A DNA stretch of 42,513 nt from Candidatus Hydrogenedentota bacterium (GTDB lineage Bacteria; Hydrogenedentota; Hydrogenedentia; Hydrogenedentales; Hydrogenedentaceae). Where the stretch lies: the NCBI GenBank assembly GCA_026415215.1, contig JAOAHN010000033.1:1-42513 (forward strand), in the 5' to 3' direction. Below the pieces are notes generated by a model. That model was not told the origin of the DNA. It saw only the letters and a program-made list of their open reading frames with translations, and did not search any database. This document shows, piece after piece, positions 1 through 8,384 of the stretch (the stretch's first letter is position 1; every line of letters starts with the position of its first letter). Made by a program: the position numbers and the translations under genes.

Positions 1-202
1 TTTTTTGAGATTACAAGAAGTGGAGAACTTGTAAATACATTCGGTGCTTTATATCTTTATCTTTAATCTCAGGGAAAAGTGACTTTGTGAAAATATTCTG
101 TTATGAGATATCGAATAGAAACTGAATTCTTTTGGTAAAGGAATCAGATTGTTGACACTATTTATCCCATTGCCTCAGAAGAGCTGATACAAAGAGGGAG
201 AA

Positions 203-823
203 TCACCTACCAGCAAATAGAGTTTTATTAAGCACATTCTTAGAAATAAACTTCTGAACATTTAAATTTATTTTAGATGGTATGTATTGCTTTATCTTAT
301 CAATGTCTTCCCATTCCAAAAGTGGCGTGGCAAATGTAGTTCTGAATTCAATTTCTATTCCACTTTGAAGTAGAACTTCCAGAGTTTTCTGGATTGGCTT
401 TACATCAACTTTTTCCAAACCAGTTAGAAATTTATACTTTTCCCACGGTGCTTTAATATCCATCGCACAGTAATCTAATAACCCCTCGTTAATCAGCTTC
501 TCTACAACTTCAGGATTAGAGCCGTTAGTGTCAAGCTTCACTTGGAAACCCATATTCTTTAGTTTTTTAATAAAATCTATTAGGTCGCTGTGGATTGTTG
601 GTTCTCCTCCTGATATGACCACTCCGTCCAGGTTTCTTCTTTGGGACTCCAGATAATTCAAGATACTCTCCTCATATATAGGCTCGGAAAACTCTTCCGG
701 CAGGACTAAAGAAGGGTTGTGACAGAATGGACATCTGAAGTTACACCCCTGAGTAAAAACAATTGCGGATACTCTCCCAGGAAAGTCACTCAAGGAAACT
801 GGTATAAATCCTCCTATTCTCAT
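203..823 (-). CDS. nrdG: Anaerobic ribonucleotide reductase activating protein (radical SAM, NrdG)
   Basis: This is a radical-SAM activase that uses a [4Fe-4S] cluster and S-adenosylmethionine to place the glycyl radical on NrdD. The cluster motif CxxxCxxC is visible as CNFRCPFC (C27, C31, C34), just after the MRIGGFIPVSL N-terminus typical of the family. A GGEPT motif (SAM-amine binding) follows at about residue 72. At 206 residues it is a little shorter than most members; the C-terminus (KTLFAGR) ends early but no frame break is seen. It lies 32 nt downstream of nrdD on the same strand, so the two are almost certainly co-transcribed and share the NrdR-type control upstream of nrdD. There is no strong ribosome binding site before the ATG, which suggests translational coupling. 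A pyruvate formate-lyase activase is the alternative, but the NrdD neighbour makes NrdG far more likely. Confidence 0.93.
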   Translation of the reverse strand: MRIGGFIPVSLSDFPGRVSAIVFTQGCNFRCPFCHNPSLVLPEEFSEPIYEESILNYLESQRRNLDGVVISGGEPTIHSDLIDFIKKLKNMGFQVKLDTNGSNPEVVEKLINEGLLDYCAMDIKAPWEKYKFLTGLEKVDVKPIQKTLEVLLQSGIEIEFRTTFATPLLEWEDIDKIKQYIPSKINLNVQKFISKNVLNKTLFAGR

Positions 824-855
824 AGTCCATCTGATTTAGTAAGTTATTTTTGCAC

Positions 856-3003
856 CTAATATATTCTATATTTTGCTCGTAATTTGTACTCTGCTCTCTT
901 CCCATCATTCCATTGAGATACAGGCCGTAGGTACCCTACCACTCTTGAATAGACTTCAGTCTCTTCATTGCAATTCGGACAATTAAAATATTCTCCACTT
1001 ATGTATCCGTGATTGGGGCATATAGTAAATGTAGGGGTTATAGTAAAATAAGGTATCCTGTAGTTTTCACATACTTTTTTCACAAAATTCTTTACCGAAA
1101 GTGGGTTAGGCAACGCTTCGCCAAGATAAACATGGACTACAGTACCACCCGTGTATCTCGTTTGGAGCGGTTCTTGTAGGTCTAAGAGCTTGAATATATT
1201 ACTGGTGTAGTTCACAGGAAGTTGGGTAGAGTTAGTATAGAAGGGTGGAGCATTATTCTCTTCTACTTCCTTGGAATTGGCAAATTTGATACCTGGATAC
1301 TTTTGATAATCCAATCTTGCTAACCTATAACTTGTCCCTTCTGCTGGTGTTGCCTCGAGATTATAGAGATTACCAGTATCTTGTTGGAATTGTCTCAGTC
1401 TGTCCCGCATAAAATCAAGGACTTTTACCGCAAATTGAATCCCCTCTGGAGTCCCAATGTCCTTTCCTAATAGGTTTAGACACGCCTCATTCATTCCCAC
1501 AATGCCAATAGTAGAGAAGTGATTATTCCAATACCTATTGTAATGCTCATATACATTCCGCAAATAGAACTTTGTGTAGGGATACAAATCACCGTCTGTG
1601 AATTTTTCAAGGACCTTTCTTTTAGTCTCGAGACTTGTCCTCGCTGTGTTCATAAGATAGTCTAATCTTTCAAAGAACTCGTGCTCATCCGCTGAAAGGT
1701 AACCTATCCTCGGCATGTTTATTGTCACTACTCCAATAGAACCGGTTAACGGATTTGCACCGAATAATCCTCCTCCTCTCCTTTCTAATGCGCGCAAATC
1801 TAATCTCAATCTACAACACATCGATCTCGCATCGGAAGGAGACATATCAGAATGGATGAAGTTGGCAAAGTAAGGTATACCATACTTTGCAGTGACTTCC
1901 CATAACCGCATCAATGAAGGGTCATCCCAATCAAAGTCTTTAGTTATGTTGTATGTGGGTATTGGGAAACTGAACACTCTGCCTTTGGCATCACCTTCAC
2001 TGAGAACCTCAAGGAAAGCCTCATTGAACATTTTCATCTCTTCTACAAATTCGCCATAAGTCTCGCTTTGAAATTCTCCGCCGATTATTATAGGTTGGTT
2101 AGAAAGATTCGCCGGTGGCACCAGGTCTAAAGTTACATTCGTAAATGGGGTTTGAAATCCCACGCGTGTAGCAACATTCAAGTTGAATATGAACTCTTGT
2201 AGTGCTTGCTTCACCTCTTTGTAATTTAGCCGGTCATACCTTATAAATGGTGCAAGCAATGTGTCAAAGTTGCTGAATGCTTGAGCACCTGCCGCCTCTC
2301 CCTGAAGAGTGTAGAAAAAGTTTACTACCTGCCCTAATGCGGTTCTAAAATGTTTTGGAGGTCTACTCTCTGCTTTGCCTAAGGCTCCTCTGAATCCATT
2401 CAATAGTAAATCTTGCAAATCCCAACCTACACAGTAAACAGATAGCAAACCCAAATCATGGATATGGATATCACCAGATACATGGGCTTCCCTAACTTCA
2501 GGAGTATATATTTTGTTGAGCCAATACACCTTGCTAATCTCGCTCGATATGTAGTTATTTAGACCCTGCAGAGAATAAGACATATTACTGTTCTCTTGAA
2601 CCTTCCAATCCATTTTCTCCAAATATCTATCAATCAAATCAACATCAGCCTTGTTAACCATCTCGCGAATACGGGCATGCTGGTCTCGATACAAAATATA
2701 TGCTTTTGCTGTTTTCTTATAGGGTGAATGCAAAAGCACCTCTTCAACTATGTCTTGTATCTCCTCTACCGAGGGGTGTCCTTCTCGTGGTGCAGATTGA
2801 AGTAACGCCAAAACTCTAAGCGTTAATCTCCTTGCCATTTCGATTCCAAACTCACCTGTAGCAGTGCCCGCTTTATATATTGCCTGAGTTATCTTCCCCG
2901 CATTGAATGGAACTACTCTTCCATCCCTCTTTATTACATGTGTTAGCACATTGATGGGCTCTGGGATTTCCTGCTCCATACCTACATTATCCCTCATTTG
3001 CAT
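856..3003 (-). CDS. nrdD: Anaerobic ribonucleoside-triphosphate reductase, class III (NrdD)
   Basis: NrdD reduces ribonucleoside triphosphates to deoxyribonucleotides under anaerobiosis in the cytoplasm. The N-terminus (about residues 20-110, VIKRDGRVVPFNAGKI) is an ATP-cone allosteric domain. The catalytic barrel follows, with candidate active cysteines in the YCVGWDLQ and SMCCRL segments. The C-terminus carries a zinc site (C662, H665, C675, C678) and the glycyl-radical loop RVVGYLRP, with G690 the predicted radical residue. The 715-residue length fits thermophile-type NrdD proteins. The start has AAGGAGG at 3010-3016, 6 nt before ATG; a second ATG two codons on is also possible. It heads a two-gene unit with nrdG. 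Control is suggested by two NrdR-like boxes at 3179-3226. Confidence 0.96.
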   Translation of the reverse strand: MQMRDNVGMEQEIPEPINVLTHVIKRDGRVVPFNAGKITQAIYKAGTATGEFGIEMARRLTLRVLALLQSAPREGHPSVEEIQDIVEEVLLHSPYKKTAKAYILYRDQHARIREMVNKADVDLIDRYLEKMDWKVQENSNMSYSLQGLNNYISSEISKVYWLNKIYTPEVREAHVSGDIHIHDLGLLSVYCVGWDLQDLLLNGFRGALGKAESRPPKHFRTALGQVVNFFYTLQGEAAGAQAFSNFDTLLAPFIRYDRLNYKEVKQALQEFIFNLNVATRVGFQTPFTNVTLDLVPPANLSNQPIIIGGEFQSETYGEFVEEMKMFNEAFLEVLSEGDAKGRVFSFPIPTYNITKDFDWDDPSLMRLWEVTAKYGIPYFANFIHSDMSPSDARSMCCRLRLDLRALERRGGGLFGANPLTGSIGVVTINMPRIGYLSADEHEFFERLDYLMNTARTSLETKRKVLEKFTDGDLYPYTKFYLRNVYEHYNRYWNNHFSTIGIVGMNEACLNLLGKDIGTPEGIQFAVKVLDFMRDRLRQFQQDTGNLYNLEATPAEGTSYRLARLDYQKYPGIKFANSKEVEENNAPPFYTNSTQLPVNYTSNIFKLLDLQEPLQTRYTGGTVVHVYLGEALPNPLSVKNFVKKVCENYRIPYFTITPTFTICPNHGYISGEYFNCPNCNEETEVYSRVVGYLRPVSQWNDGKRAEYKLRAKYRIY

Positions 3004-3178
3004 CTCCTACCTCCTTCGAAATTGTCCATCTCAAAAAATTATCTGCACAACCAGAGAAAAATCTCTGTTAAAATAAGAATGAGATTTTCCCCTGCATCTG
3101 AAAATTTAATTTTACTAAAAAATTAGAACAAAAACATATTGTAGTTAAAAAAAATTAAAATTTCAAGTATAATTTTAT

Positions 3179-3226
3179 TCCCAATATAGGGTGTTAAACT
3201 ATAGAAGATAATACTATATATTGTGA
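3179..3226. promoter_or_regulatory. Tandem NrdR-like operator boxes upstream of nrdDG
   Basis: Box 1 at 3211-3226 reads ATACTATATATTGTGA and matches the NrdR box consensus ACACWATATATWGTGT at 14 of 16 positions. Box 2 at 3179-3194 reads TCCCAATATAGGGTGT and matches at 12 of 16. Their starts are 32 bp apart, the three-helical-turn spacing known for paired NrdR boxes. They lie between the candidate oriC and nrdD, with box 1 over the core promoter. NrdR is an ATP/dATP-sensing repressor of ribonucleotide reductase genes; its gene is not in this window. Confidence 0.65.
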
Positions 3227-3235
3227 TTTTGTGAA
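3208..3235 (-). promoter_or_regulatory. Probable nrdD promoter (sigma70-type)
   Basis: On the minus strand a -35 element TTCACA (3235-3230) is followed after 16 nt by TATTAT (3213-3208); each matches the consensus at five of six positions. Transcription would start near 3201, leaving a leader of about 200 nt before nrdD. One NrdR-like box covers the spacer and touches the -10 element, and a DnaA-box-like nonamer covers the -35. That arrangement fits a promoter that is shut off by repressor binding. No transcript data support it; this is a motif reading. Confidence 0.5.
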
Positions 3236-3591
3236 TAATCTGTGAGATGTGTGTGGATTTATAGTGTATTTTTGGAAAATATGTGGAAAGTGTGTGGAAA
3301 ACTTGTGGATATTATACTCCGCCTATATAAGCATAAAATAATGTCTGAGCAAGAAAAGACATAACTTTGTAATACCATAAGAGCCTCTTTATCGGATGCA
3401 AATGTATAGCATGCATTGCTCTCTCTACAACAGCTCACATTGCAAAGGATTCCTAAAAAGAACTTTTCTCTAAGCGAATGGAAAAGATTTACAGATAAAT
3501 TATAACATAAAATTAAAGCTTTTAAATCCCACAAAGTTATAAACAATTCATACACTATTTTTCCACAAAAAGATTGTGGATATGTGGAAAA
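3230..3591. other. Candidate chromosomal replication origin (DnaA-box cluster)
   Basis: The stretch holds many nonamers close to the DnaA box TGTGGATAA: TGTGAATAA 3230, TGTGGATTT 3252, TGTGGAAAG 3282, TGTGGAAAA 3293, TGTGGATAT 3304, TTTTCCACA 3559 (opposite strand), TGTGGATAT 3575 and TGTGGAAAA 3583. Weaker units start at 3241 (TGTGAGATG) and 3271 (TTTGGAAAA). Starts 3230-3241-3252 and 3271-3282-3293-3304 are each exactly 11 bp apart, about one helical turn, as for cooperative DnaA binding. A very AT-rich flank (3100-3180) could be the unwinding element. nrdD on the left and rsmG on the right point away from it, and parS-like sites lie 5 kb off. A short open frame on the minus strand here (3259-3618) looks spurious. 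From 3592 to 3798 I see nothing. An alternative is a DnaA-titration or regulatory cluster. Confidence 0.6.
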
Positions 3592-4039
3592 ATCTTTGAA
3601 TGTTTTATATCCTGGCAATTTTAGAGTAAAAAAGCAGTGGTTTTTCTCATTTTGGTAATTTGCACAAAAACAAATTATGACTCACTACTCAAAAAGATAA
3701 TGAAAGGATACTCTTAAAAACTCCGGATAGTATCTTTATGTCTGTCGGAATATTCAGTTGTCGTATGCGTTGTTATGGACATGTAAATATTATGATGAAT
3801 TTTTAATAGATGTATTGAGAAAAAATCAAGGGGGAAACAGATATTGCCAGAGATTAAGTATCATCCCAAGGAGAAGATAACAACCAAGCAGTGGAAGATG
3901 ATACGAAAGCCGAAATTGTCTATATTAGGTTTAGCCCAGCCACTAGTATTACACAAAAATGCAGGTGGGAAAGTAATTGTAGATAGGTAATAGGTGAGAA
4001 ATAGGGGCACTAAAAAGATTTTGCTGGAAATATCTTCGC

Positions 4040-4700
4040 ATGTCCGCATTGGCTGTGGGCTATGCTGTTCTCGATGCGGTAGAGCAATGGAGCATCTACG
4101 AGGTGAAGAGAACCGCTCGCCTAACTACTCGGGATATTGTGGATGTATTGAAACCAATTTCTCCCACAGTGGAACCATATAAATGTAGAGCATGTATTCA
4201 TCGATATGGAGTTATCAAGGAAAAACGAAAAAGAGGAAGCGGAGGAATGAAAAAACTCGAGTAAGAGGGTTCAATCCTACACCTCAGAGATTCATTTATG
4301 TTGATGTAGAAAAATTACCGGAATTGATAGCATCACTTCAGAGGTAGGTAGTATTCGGATCTGCAGACAGAGTGAGCTGATGGTTATATGCGTCTTCGAA
4401 TATAGACAGAGCTCCCTTATATGCTCAGGAAATTATATAGAAGGCAATTCAACACTTTCCATATCCCGTACATTCTATTCTCAATATACAACGGAAATGA
4501 ATTTACTGACAGATATTGTCAGACGCGAGAAGAGCCCTTGGTATAACACGCGTTTGGCGAAGTATATAATAGAGAGGAAGTAGAGAGTCGGCTAACCTAT
4601 CCGTATACGCGAGAGAAAAAAGAATTAGTAGAGCAGTTAAATGGTGGGATTGTGTAAATAATCGAGAAACTATCCCTTATTATTACCTATATTCAGATGA
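4040..4700 (+). pseudogene. Decayed DDE-type transposase remnant (IS481-like)
   Basis: No single frame is open, but consecutive fragments in changing frames read as one transposase. In frame 2, 4040-4264 ends with a segment CIHRYGVIKEKRKR, like the end of an HTH/linker. In frame 1, 4192-4347 has FIYVDVEKLPEL, like the first catalytic Asp strand (hVDvKkLpel). In frame 1 from 4411, QEII-stop-KAIQHFPYPVHSI. In frame 2 from 4484, IYNGNEFTDRY, resembling the DNGxEFT motif with the Asp lost. In frame 0 to 4583, REKSPWYNTRLAKY, like the PWxNGxVER motif. In another frame near 4630-4680, VKWWDCVNNRETIP, like the YNNxRPH tail. At least three frameshifts and several stops show it is dead. An open but unrecognised frame at 3799-3990 (LGLAQPLVLHKNAGGK) may be part of the same remnant. 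I could not find terminal inverted repeats. The IS family is inferred from motifs only. Confidence 0.6.
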
Positions 4701-4976
4701 TAGAAATATTAGAGAGATATTTTAGGTCCTATGATTACATGAGTAAGCGTAGTGGATTGAATGACAAAAGTTGCGTAGAGCAAGTATTAGAGCGGGATCA
4801 TTAAAGTCCATACATTTTTAAACCATCTTCTACCCTAAATAACTACATCCGATCAAAACCTCTCACCTGCGAATATATGCATATCGTAGAATAATATTTG
4901 ATGGGTGTTTCGGTGTTTCGAATGGGGATAACTTTGAGTATATATGTAAAAGTTCGGACTGGAGTATGGGACACAG

Positions 4977-5177
4977 ATGCTACACTCGAAGTATAGAATC
5001 ACGAAAGGTATGGAGGAATTGAAGTTAGTTTATCTCGATACCTTGGCTAAAGAGAGTTCTTGTGAGATAGAAGTGCCAACAAATAGACCTGAAGATCTAA
5101 AACTACACAGAGAGCTGTGGGAGAAGATTAAGTCCACAGTTAGCAGGCTTTTAGCAGACTTGGATTTGTTTAGGTAA
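4977..5177 (+). CDS. Short hypothetical ORF, possibly a gene remnant
   Basis: An open frame of 66 codons encodes a charged, helix-prone peptide (from residue 11, MEELKLVYLDTL; then LHRELWEKIKSTVSRLLADLD). The composition looks coding, but no family is recognised. The ATG at 4977 has no clear ribosome binding site; an internal ATG at residue 11 follows GAAAGG and is equally possible. It sits between a dead transposase and a broken secreted-protein gene, so it may be the tail of another decayed gene rather than a working one. A short in-frame segment just upstream (ending LEV at about 4992) in a different frame also looks coding-like, consistent with decay. Confidence 0.3.
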   Translation: MLHSKYRITKGMEELKLVYLDTLAKESSCEIEVPTNRPEDLKLHRELWEKIKSTVSRLLADLDLFR

Positions 5178-5237
5178 GGTTGTTAGTGAAAGGATAAGTT
5201 AGTTCTTAACAGATATGTATTTGGAGAGATTTTTAAA

Positions 5238-5911
5238 CTATCTCGTTGAATTATCTACTATCTCTATTTCAAGTAGGAAAATTTCTCCCTCACGCAATGC
5301 TAAAGTGTGGATCTTATTTGGGCTATCGAACACAAACTTACTACCCTTTAAGAAACCATCGTATTCCTTCCCCTCTACTCCATCTATGACTGCTAACTGC
5401 TTGCCCAGAAATATACCACCTCGCATAGCCACATACGCATACCCCCTACTATCTGGACTAAAGACTACACCTGGGGCCAAAATCCCATCGTATTCCTTGC
5501 TCTCAACTCCATCTATGATTATAAACCACTTCCCACCTCGAACAGCCGCATACCCATACCGCCTACCATCTAAACTCAATACAAAACTTTCCGGAACTAT
5601 CCCAGAAACCAAATTGCCTTTCGGTATCTCTCTTATATTTAACTTAATACCCTTGCCACCCTCACCAGAACCGATATTAGAAAAAATTCCTTCTAACACT
5701 CGTACTAAGCTCAAGGTGCTAAAATTAATTTTACTCATACCCTTTTCCCTAATAACTCAAAGTTTAACTCCAACTGCCTGTCCTTGTAATTTTACTTTCA
5801 TCTCATTGACTCTCTTAGTCCTAACACCTGAAAACTCTGGATTTCAATAGATGATAGCACTATGAAACTTAGAAAAATCGAGGAGAGAAAAATAATATGA
5901 GAGCGGTTCAT
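5238..5911 (-). pseudogene. Broken secreted protein with PD40/TolB-like beta-propeller repeats
   Basis: The longest open piece (5738 to 5238, 166 codons) holds two clear repeats of about 38 residues with the pattern FSPDSRGYAYVAMRGG...VIDGVEGKEYDGF, as in WD40/PD40-like propeller proteins, and ends FVFDSPNKIHTLALREGE, which looks like a natural C-terminus. It has no signal peptide. Upstream on the same strand, 5911-5798 encodes a typical signal peptide (MNRSHIIFLSSIFLSFIVL). A shift to another frame then continues as NPEFSGVRTKRVNEMKVKLQ, which runs into an in-frame TGA at 5759-5757, seven codons before the ATG of the repeat part. One frameshift plus one stop therefore separate the signal peptide from the repeats. 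The simplest reading is a pseudogene of a periplasmic or surface protein. The 166-codon piece could still be expressed on its own. A long frame on the opposite strand here is only its mirror. Confidence 0.6.
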
Positions 5912-6070
5912 ATCTTTCGTGTGTTGGGGTGGTATCGTTGCAAACCCTACCCTTTTTAAGCCTTCCTCTTAAAGTCCGAATATCTACAACCTATCTAAAT
6001 CTAACGGTTAAGTAGTAAAGTAACTCTGATGTTTCTTAATAAAATTAACTTTAATTGCCTACTTTTTTAT

Positions 6071-6099
6071 TTGAAAATTTTATTGAAATGTAATAGTAT
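6071..6099 (+). promoter_or_regulatory. Possible rsmG promoter; otherwise empty AT-rich gap 5912-6223
   Basis: TTGAAA (6071-6076) and TAGTAT (6094-6099) are separated by 17 nt, a fair sigma70-type match (five and four of six). It would give a leader of about 118 nt before rsmG. The rest of the 312-base gap from 5912 to 6223 is AT-rich and I see no gene, RNA or repeat in it. Confidence 0.3.
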
Positions 6100-6223
6100 G
6101 TGAGTTTATTCTTAGAGCAGGTTTTGGTAGGAGAAAAATTTTTTGCGTTAGGAATTATAGAGGTTTGGATAAATAAATTATTATCCTAAATAAGGTTATG
6201 AATTTCGGAATAAAACTACTGCT

Positions 6224-6877
6224 ATGTTAAGAATTCAACTGTACTCTGAGTTGTTAAATAGATATAGCATAGATTGGGATGTTTGGGAGCGTGAGGTAAA
6301 AGAATATACAGGGCTTATAAATAAGTGGAACAGCATTGCTGGATTGGTTTCCCCTGGTGATGTAGAACGCGGATGTATAGAACATATTGAGGATTCCCTC
6401 AGCTTAATTGATTATTTGGTCCCTTATCTGATGGATAATCCTAACTTGGTATGGTTAGATATAGGTTCTGGCGGGGGATTCCCTGCAATTCCAATTCTTC
6501 TTGTATTCAAAAATATGAGAATTATTCTAATAGAGAGAAAAATCAGAAAATCTAATTTTCTGCAAATGGTAGTTAAAAAATTCAATATTATATCTGCACA
6601 AGTAGTTTGTGATGGGTTTCCAGACTGTGTTCCTAAGTATAATATAGTTCCAGAGAATGTAGGTATAATAACCGCACGGGGTGTAGAACAGCCTGGAAGG
6701 TTGGCAAAATTTCTTTCCAACTGGCTTTCGCCAAATACCATTTTTCTATGTCAGTCTCCTAAGATTTTTGAATTTTTCCCGCCTAACAGGTTTTCATCAG
6801 TTAAGATAGAGGATAATTGGAGTAACCTTAATCCTCCATTACGGAAGGGGGCGTTAGTTTTGATTAGAAAGAATTAG
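6224..6877 (+). CDS. rsmG: 16S rRNA (guanine-527-N7)-methyltransferase RsmG (GidB)
   Basis: RsmG methylates N7 of G527 in the 530 loop of 16S rRNA using S-adenosylmethionine. The family N-terminal signature is present (NKWNSIAGLVSPGD, then HIEDSL at 54-59). The SAM-binding glycine-rich loop reads LDIGSGGGFPAIP at 78-90, and the IERKIRKSNFLQ segment follows as in family members. The length of 217 residues is normal. There is no clear ribosome binding site before the ATG. It converges with the phospholipase-like gene, with only 12 nt between their stop codons. rsmG commonly lies next to mnmG and the replication origin in bacteria; here mnmG is absent but a DnaA-box cluster is 3 kb away. Confidence 0.93.
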   Translation: MLRIQLYSELLNRYSIDWDVWEREVKEYTGLINKWNSIAGLVSPGDVERGCIEHIEDSLSLIDYLVPYLMDNPNLVWLDIGSGGGFPAIPILLVFKNMRIILIERKIRKSNFLQMVVKKFNIISAQVVCDGFPDCVPKYNIVPENVGIITARGVEQPGRLAKFLSNWLSPNTIFLCQSPKIFEFFPPNRFSSVKIEDNWSNLNPPLRKGALVLIRKN

Positions 6878-6889
6878 TCTGAACTCTTT

Positions 6890-8356
6890 TTAAGATTTAC
6901 ACTTTAATATCTCTGTTAAATATCCTCTGCTGTAGTAATTAAACAAGAACAAGGATGCACAGGCAACATCTACCATTTCTTGGATTTTATCAGCGTTTCC
7001 GTATAAAATGGTCTGATTAACGAGGTCAAACCTCTCATCTAAATTGCCCAATTCTACTTGCGGGTCGTTTACATATTTACTTGGAATCGTCTGGGAGATG
7101 AGTTTGTCCAAGATTCTTGACCAATCATGAGATCGACGAGATAGGCATCCGCTTATTAAATAGTCGGAATAAGGGGGATACTCTCCTTCCATAAGAGGAC
7201 AGGGTTCCATAAATAGCAACCAAAAAAACTTGTCTCTGTTATACTTGTCATATTCTGAAGAACTATTGATAGAAGAGTATTTTTCCCTTCCCTGTAGAAA
7301 AGTTTCTATTATACCGTAGGGGTCAGAGCCATTTTTGACCAAGTCTAAGAAGAGGGAGCCCATAAACGATTCTATAGCGAGGTGTCTGTTTGACGATAAT
7401 TGCACTGCGTTGTTTTTGAGTGTGGGGTATCCGAGGATGTCCAAGAGGTTGATAATTAACATATACAGAACGCTTTTTCCTGGTAATGCAGTGGAATGGT
7501 AAGGCATAGACATATCTGCGAGGTAGTGGAGACCCAAACCTGTAAATCGCCATCCCCAGTAAGGGTGTCCAGTAGAGAATGCGAACTTTGCAAGTTCTTT
7601 GAACAGATAAACTCTGTATTCAACATAGGATTTCTTCAAGAATGGAGCAAATAGATAAATAATAGGGCTCTCGTGAAAGAATCCCATATGAAAAGGAGCT
7701 TGAGAACCATAGTCAAGGTTGGGATTGCCGAAGGGTTGGCTCCCAAAGCCGTAGATTTTCCCAAACTCTGAGTTGTTGTCCTCAAATAGATTTGTGTCCA
7801 TACCATAATCGGGCTCATTGGACGAGGATATTAGTATATCTAAGGGAGATACGGCATTATCTTCATTCAATTTAACAAAACAAAAGATTTCAAACTCTTT
7901 AGTATTGGACAAGATACATACTTCGTGGACATCCAGTAATTCTGCATTATCAGGAGGTGAGTCTGAGAAACCTAATTTGTATAGAGGTAGAAGAGTATAG
8001 GGATTTATCCTTATAGCATGGAAAAATCTCTCTTTAATTGTATTTGCATCTCCTGTAGCTGAGAACATCAGATTTTCGGGGCAAGGGGAATAGTTTTTTA
8101 AGTTAGCCCTTGCCCAGGTCTCTATTTCCACCAACTTTGATGCTAATGCTTCCTCTTCAGATATTAGGAAGGCATCGAGTTCCTCTGGATTGACCGGCTC
8201 CGAATTAACTACTTCGGGAATCTCTTGGAGGAGGAGTTTTGTAAAGAGGGGATGATGTTGCCAAGTAAAGGCGGGTAGCTGAGCAATGAATAAAAACAAG
8301 ATGGGTATAGTGGTTTGTAAAACTGATTTGGTTGTCTTCTTATACATGCATTCCAT
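6890..8356 (-). CDS. Predicted secreted zinc-dependent phospholipase C-like protein
   Basis: The protein has a signal peptide (about residues 1-30) followed at once by W32. The mature enzymes of the zinc PLC and S1/P1-nuclease superfamily also start with a Trp that binds metal. The key zinc-binding block is GLGLHYLADMSMPYH, giving H277, D281 and H287 with the exact H-x3-D-x5-H spacing of Bacillus cereus PLC (H118, D122, H128). A second block, NRHLAIE, gives H325-x3-E329, like H142-x3-E146 but further away, so there is an insertion. H223 or H228 (FHMGFFHES) could match PLC His69. The 488-residue length is well above the usual 250-400. It would act outside the membrane on phospholipids or another phosphodiester. 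Upstream on the same strand is the ABC permease gene, but a 176-nt gap with parS-like sites separates them, so co-transcription is uncertain. The start could also be the ATG at residue 4. Confidence 0.62.
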   Translation of the reverse strand: MECMYKKTTKSVLQTTIPILFLFIAQLPAFTWQHHPLFTKLLLQEIPEVVNSEPVNPEELDAFLISEEEALASKLVEIETWARANLKNYSPCPENLMFSATGDANTIKERFFHAIRINPYTLLPLYKLGFSDSPPDNAELLDVHEVCILSNTKEFEIFCFVKLNEDNAVSPLDILISSSNEPDYGMDTNLFEDNNSEFGKIYGFGSQPFGNPNLDYGSQAPFHMGFFHESPIIYLFAPFLKKSYVEYRVYLFKELAKFAFSTGHPYWGWRFTGLGLHYLADMSMPYHSTALPGKSVLYMLIINLLDILGYPTLKNNAVQLSSNRHLAIESFMGSLFLDLVKNGSDPYGIIETFLQGREKYSSINSSSEYDKYNRDKFFWLLFMEPCPLMEGEYPPYSDYLISGCLSRRSHDWSRILDKLISQTIPSKYVNDPQVELGNLDERFDLVNQTILYGNADKIQEMVDVACASLFLFNYYSRGYLTEILKCKS

Positions 8357-8384
8357 AATTAGCCCTTTTCATTTTGAGTTTTAA

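Noticed and set aside
6..71. 8-bp inverted repeat TGAGATTA/TAATCTCA downstream of nrdG
   Set aside because: The loop is 50 nt and on the minus strand the stem is followed by A residues, not T, so it is not a convincing terminator.
153..185. TTGACA at 153-158 as a promoter
   Set aside because: No -10-like hexamer lies at 16-18 nt, and no rightward gene starts nearby.
3259..3618. 119-codon open frame on the minus strand inside the DnaA-box cluster
   Set aside because: There is no ribosome binding site or recognisable motif, the composition is Cys/Phe/Leu-rich, and it spans the phased box arrays; more likely non-coding.
4262..4290. tRNA-like T-loop sequence GGTTCAATCC
   Set aside because: The flanking bases do not pair as a T-stem and no acceptor or anticodon arm can be built; the bases belong to the transposase remnant.
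5215..5850. 211-codon open frame on the plus strand opposite the propeller-repeat gene
   Set aside because: Its product is a low-complexity Pro/Ser/Leu string that mirrors the minus-strand repeats; the minus strand has the recognisable FSPD and DGVEGKEYDG motifs and a signal peptide upstream.
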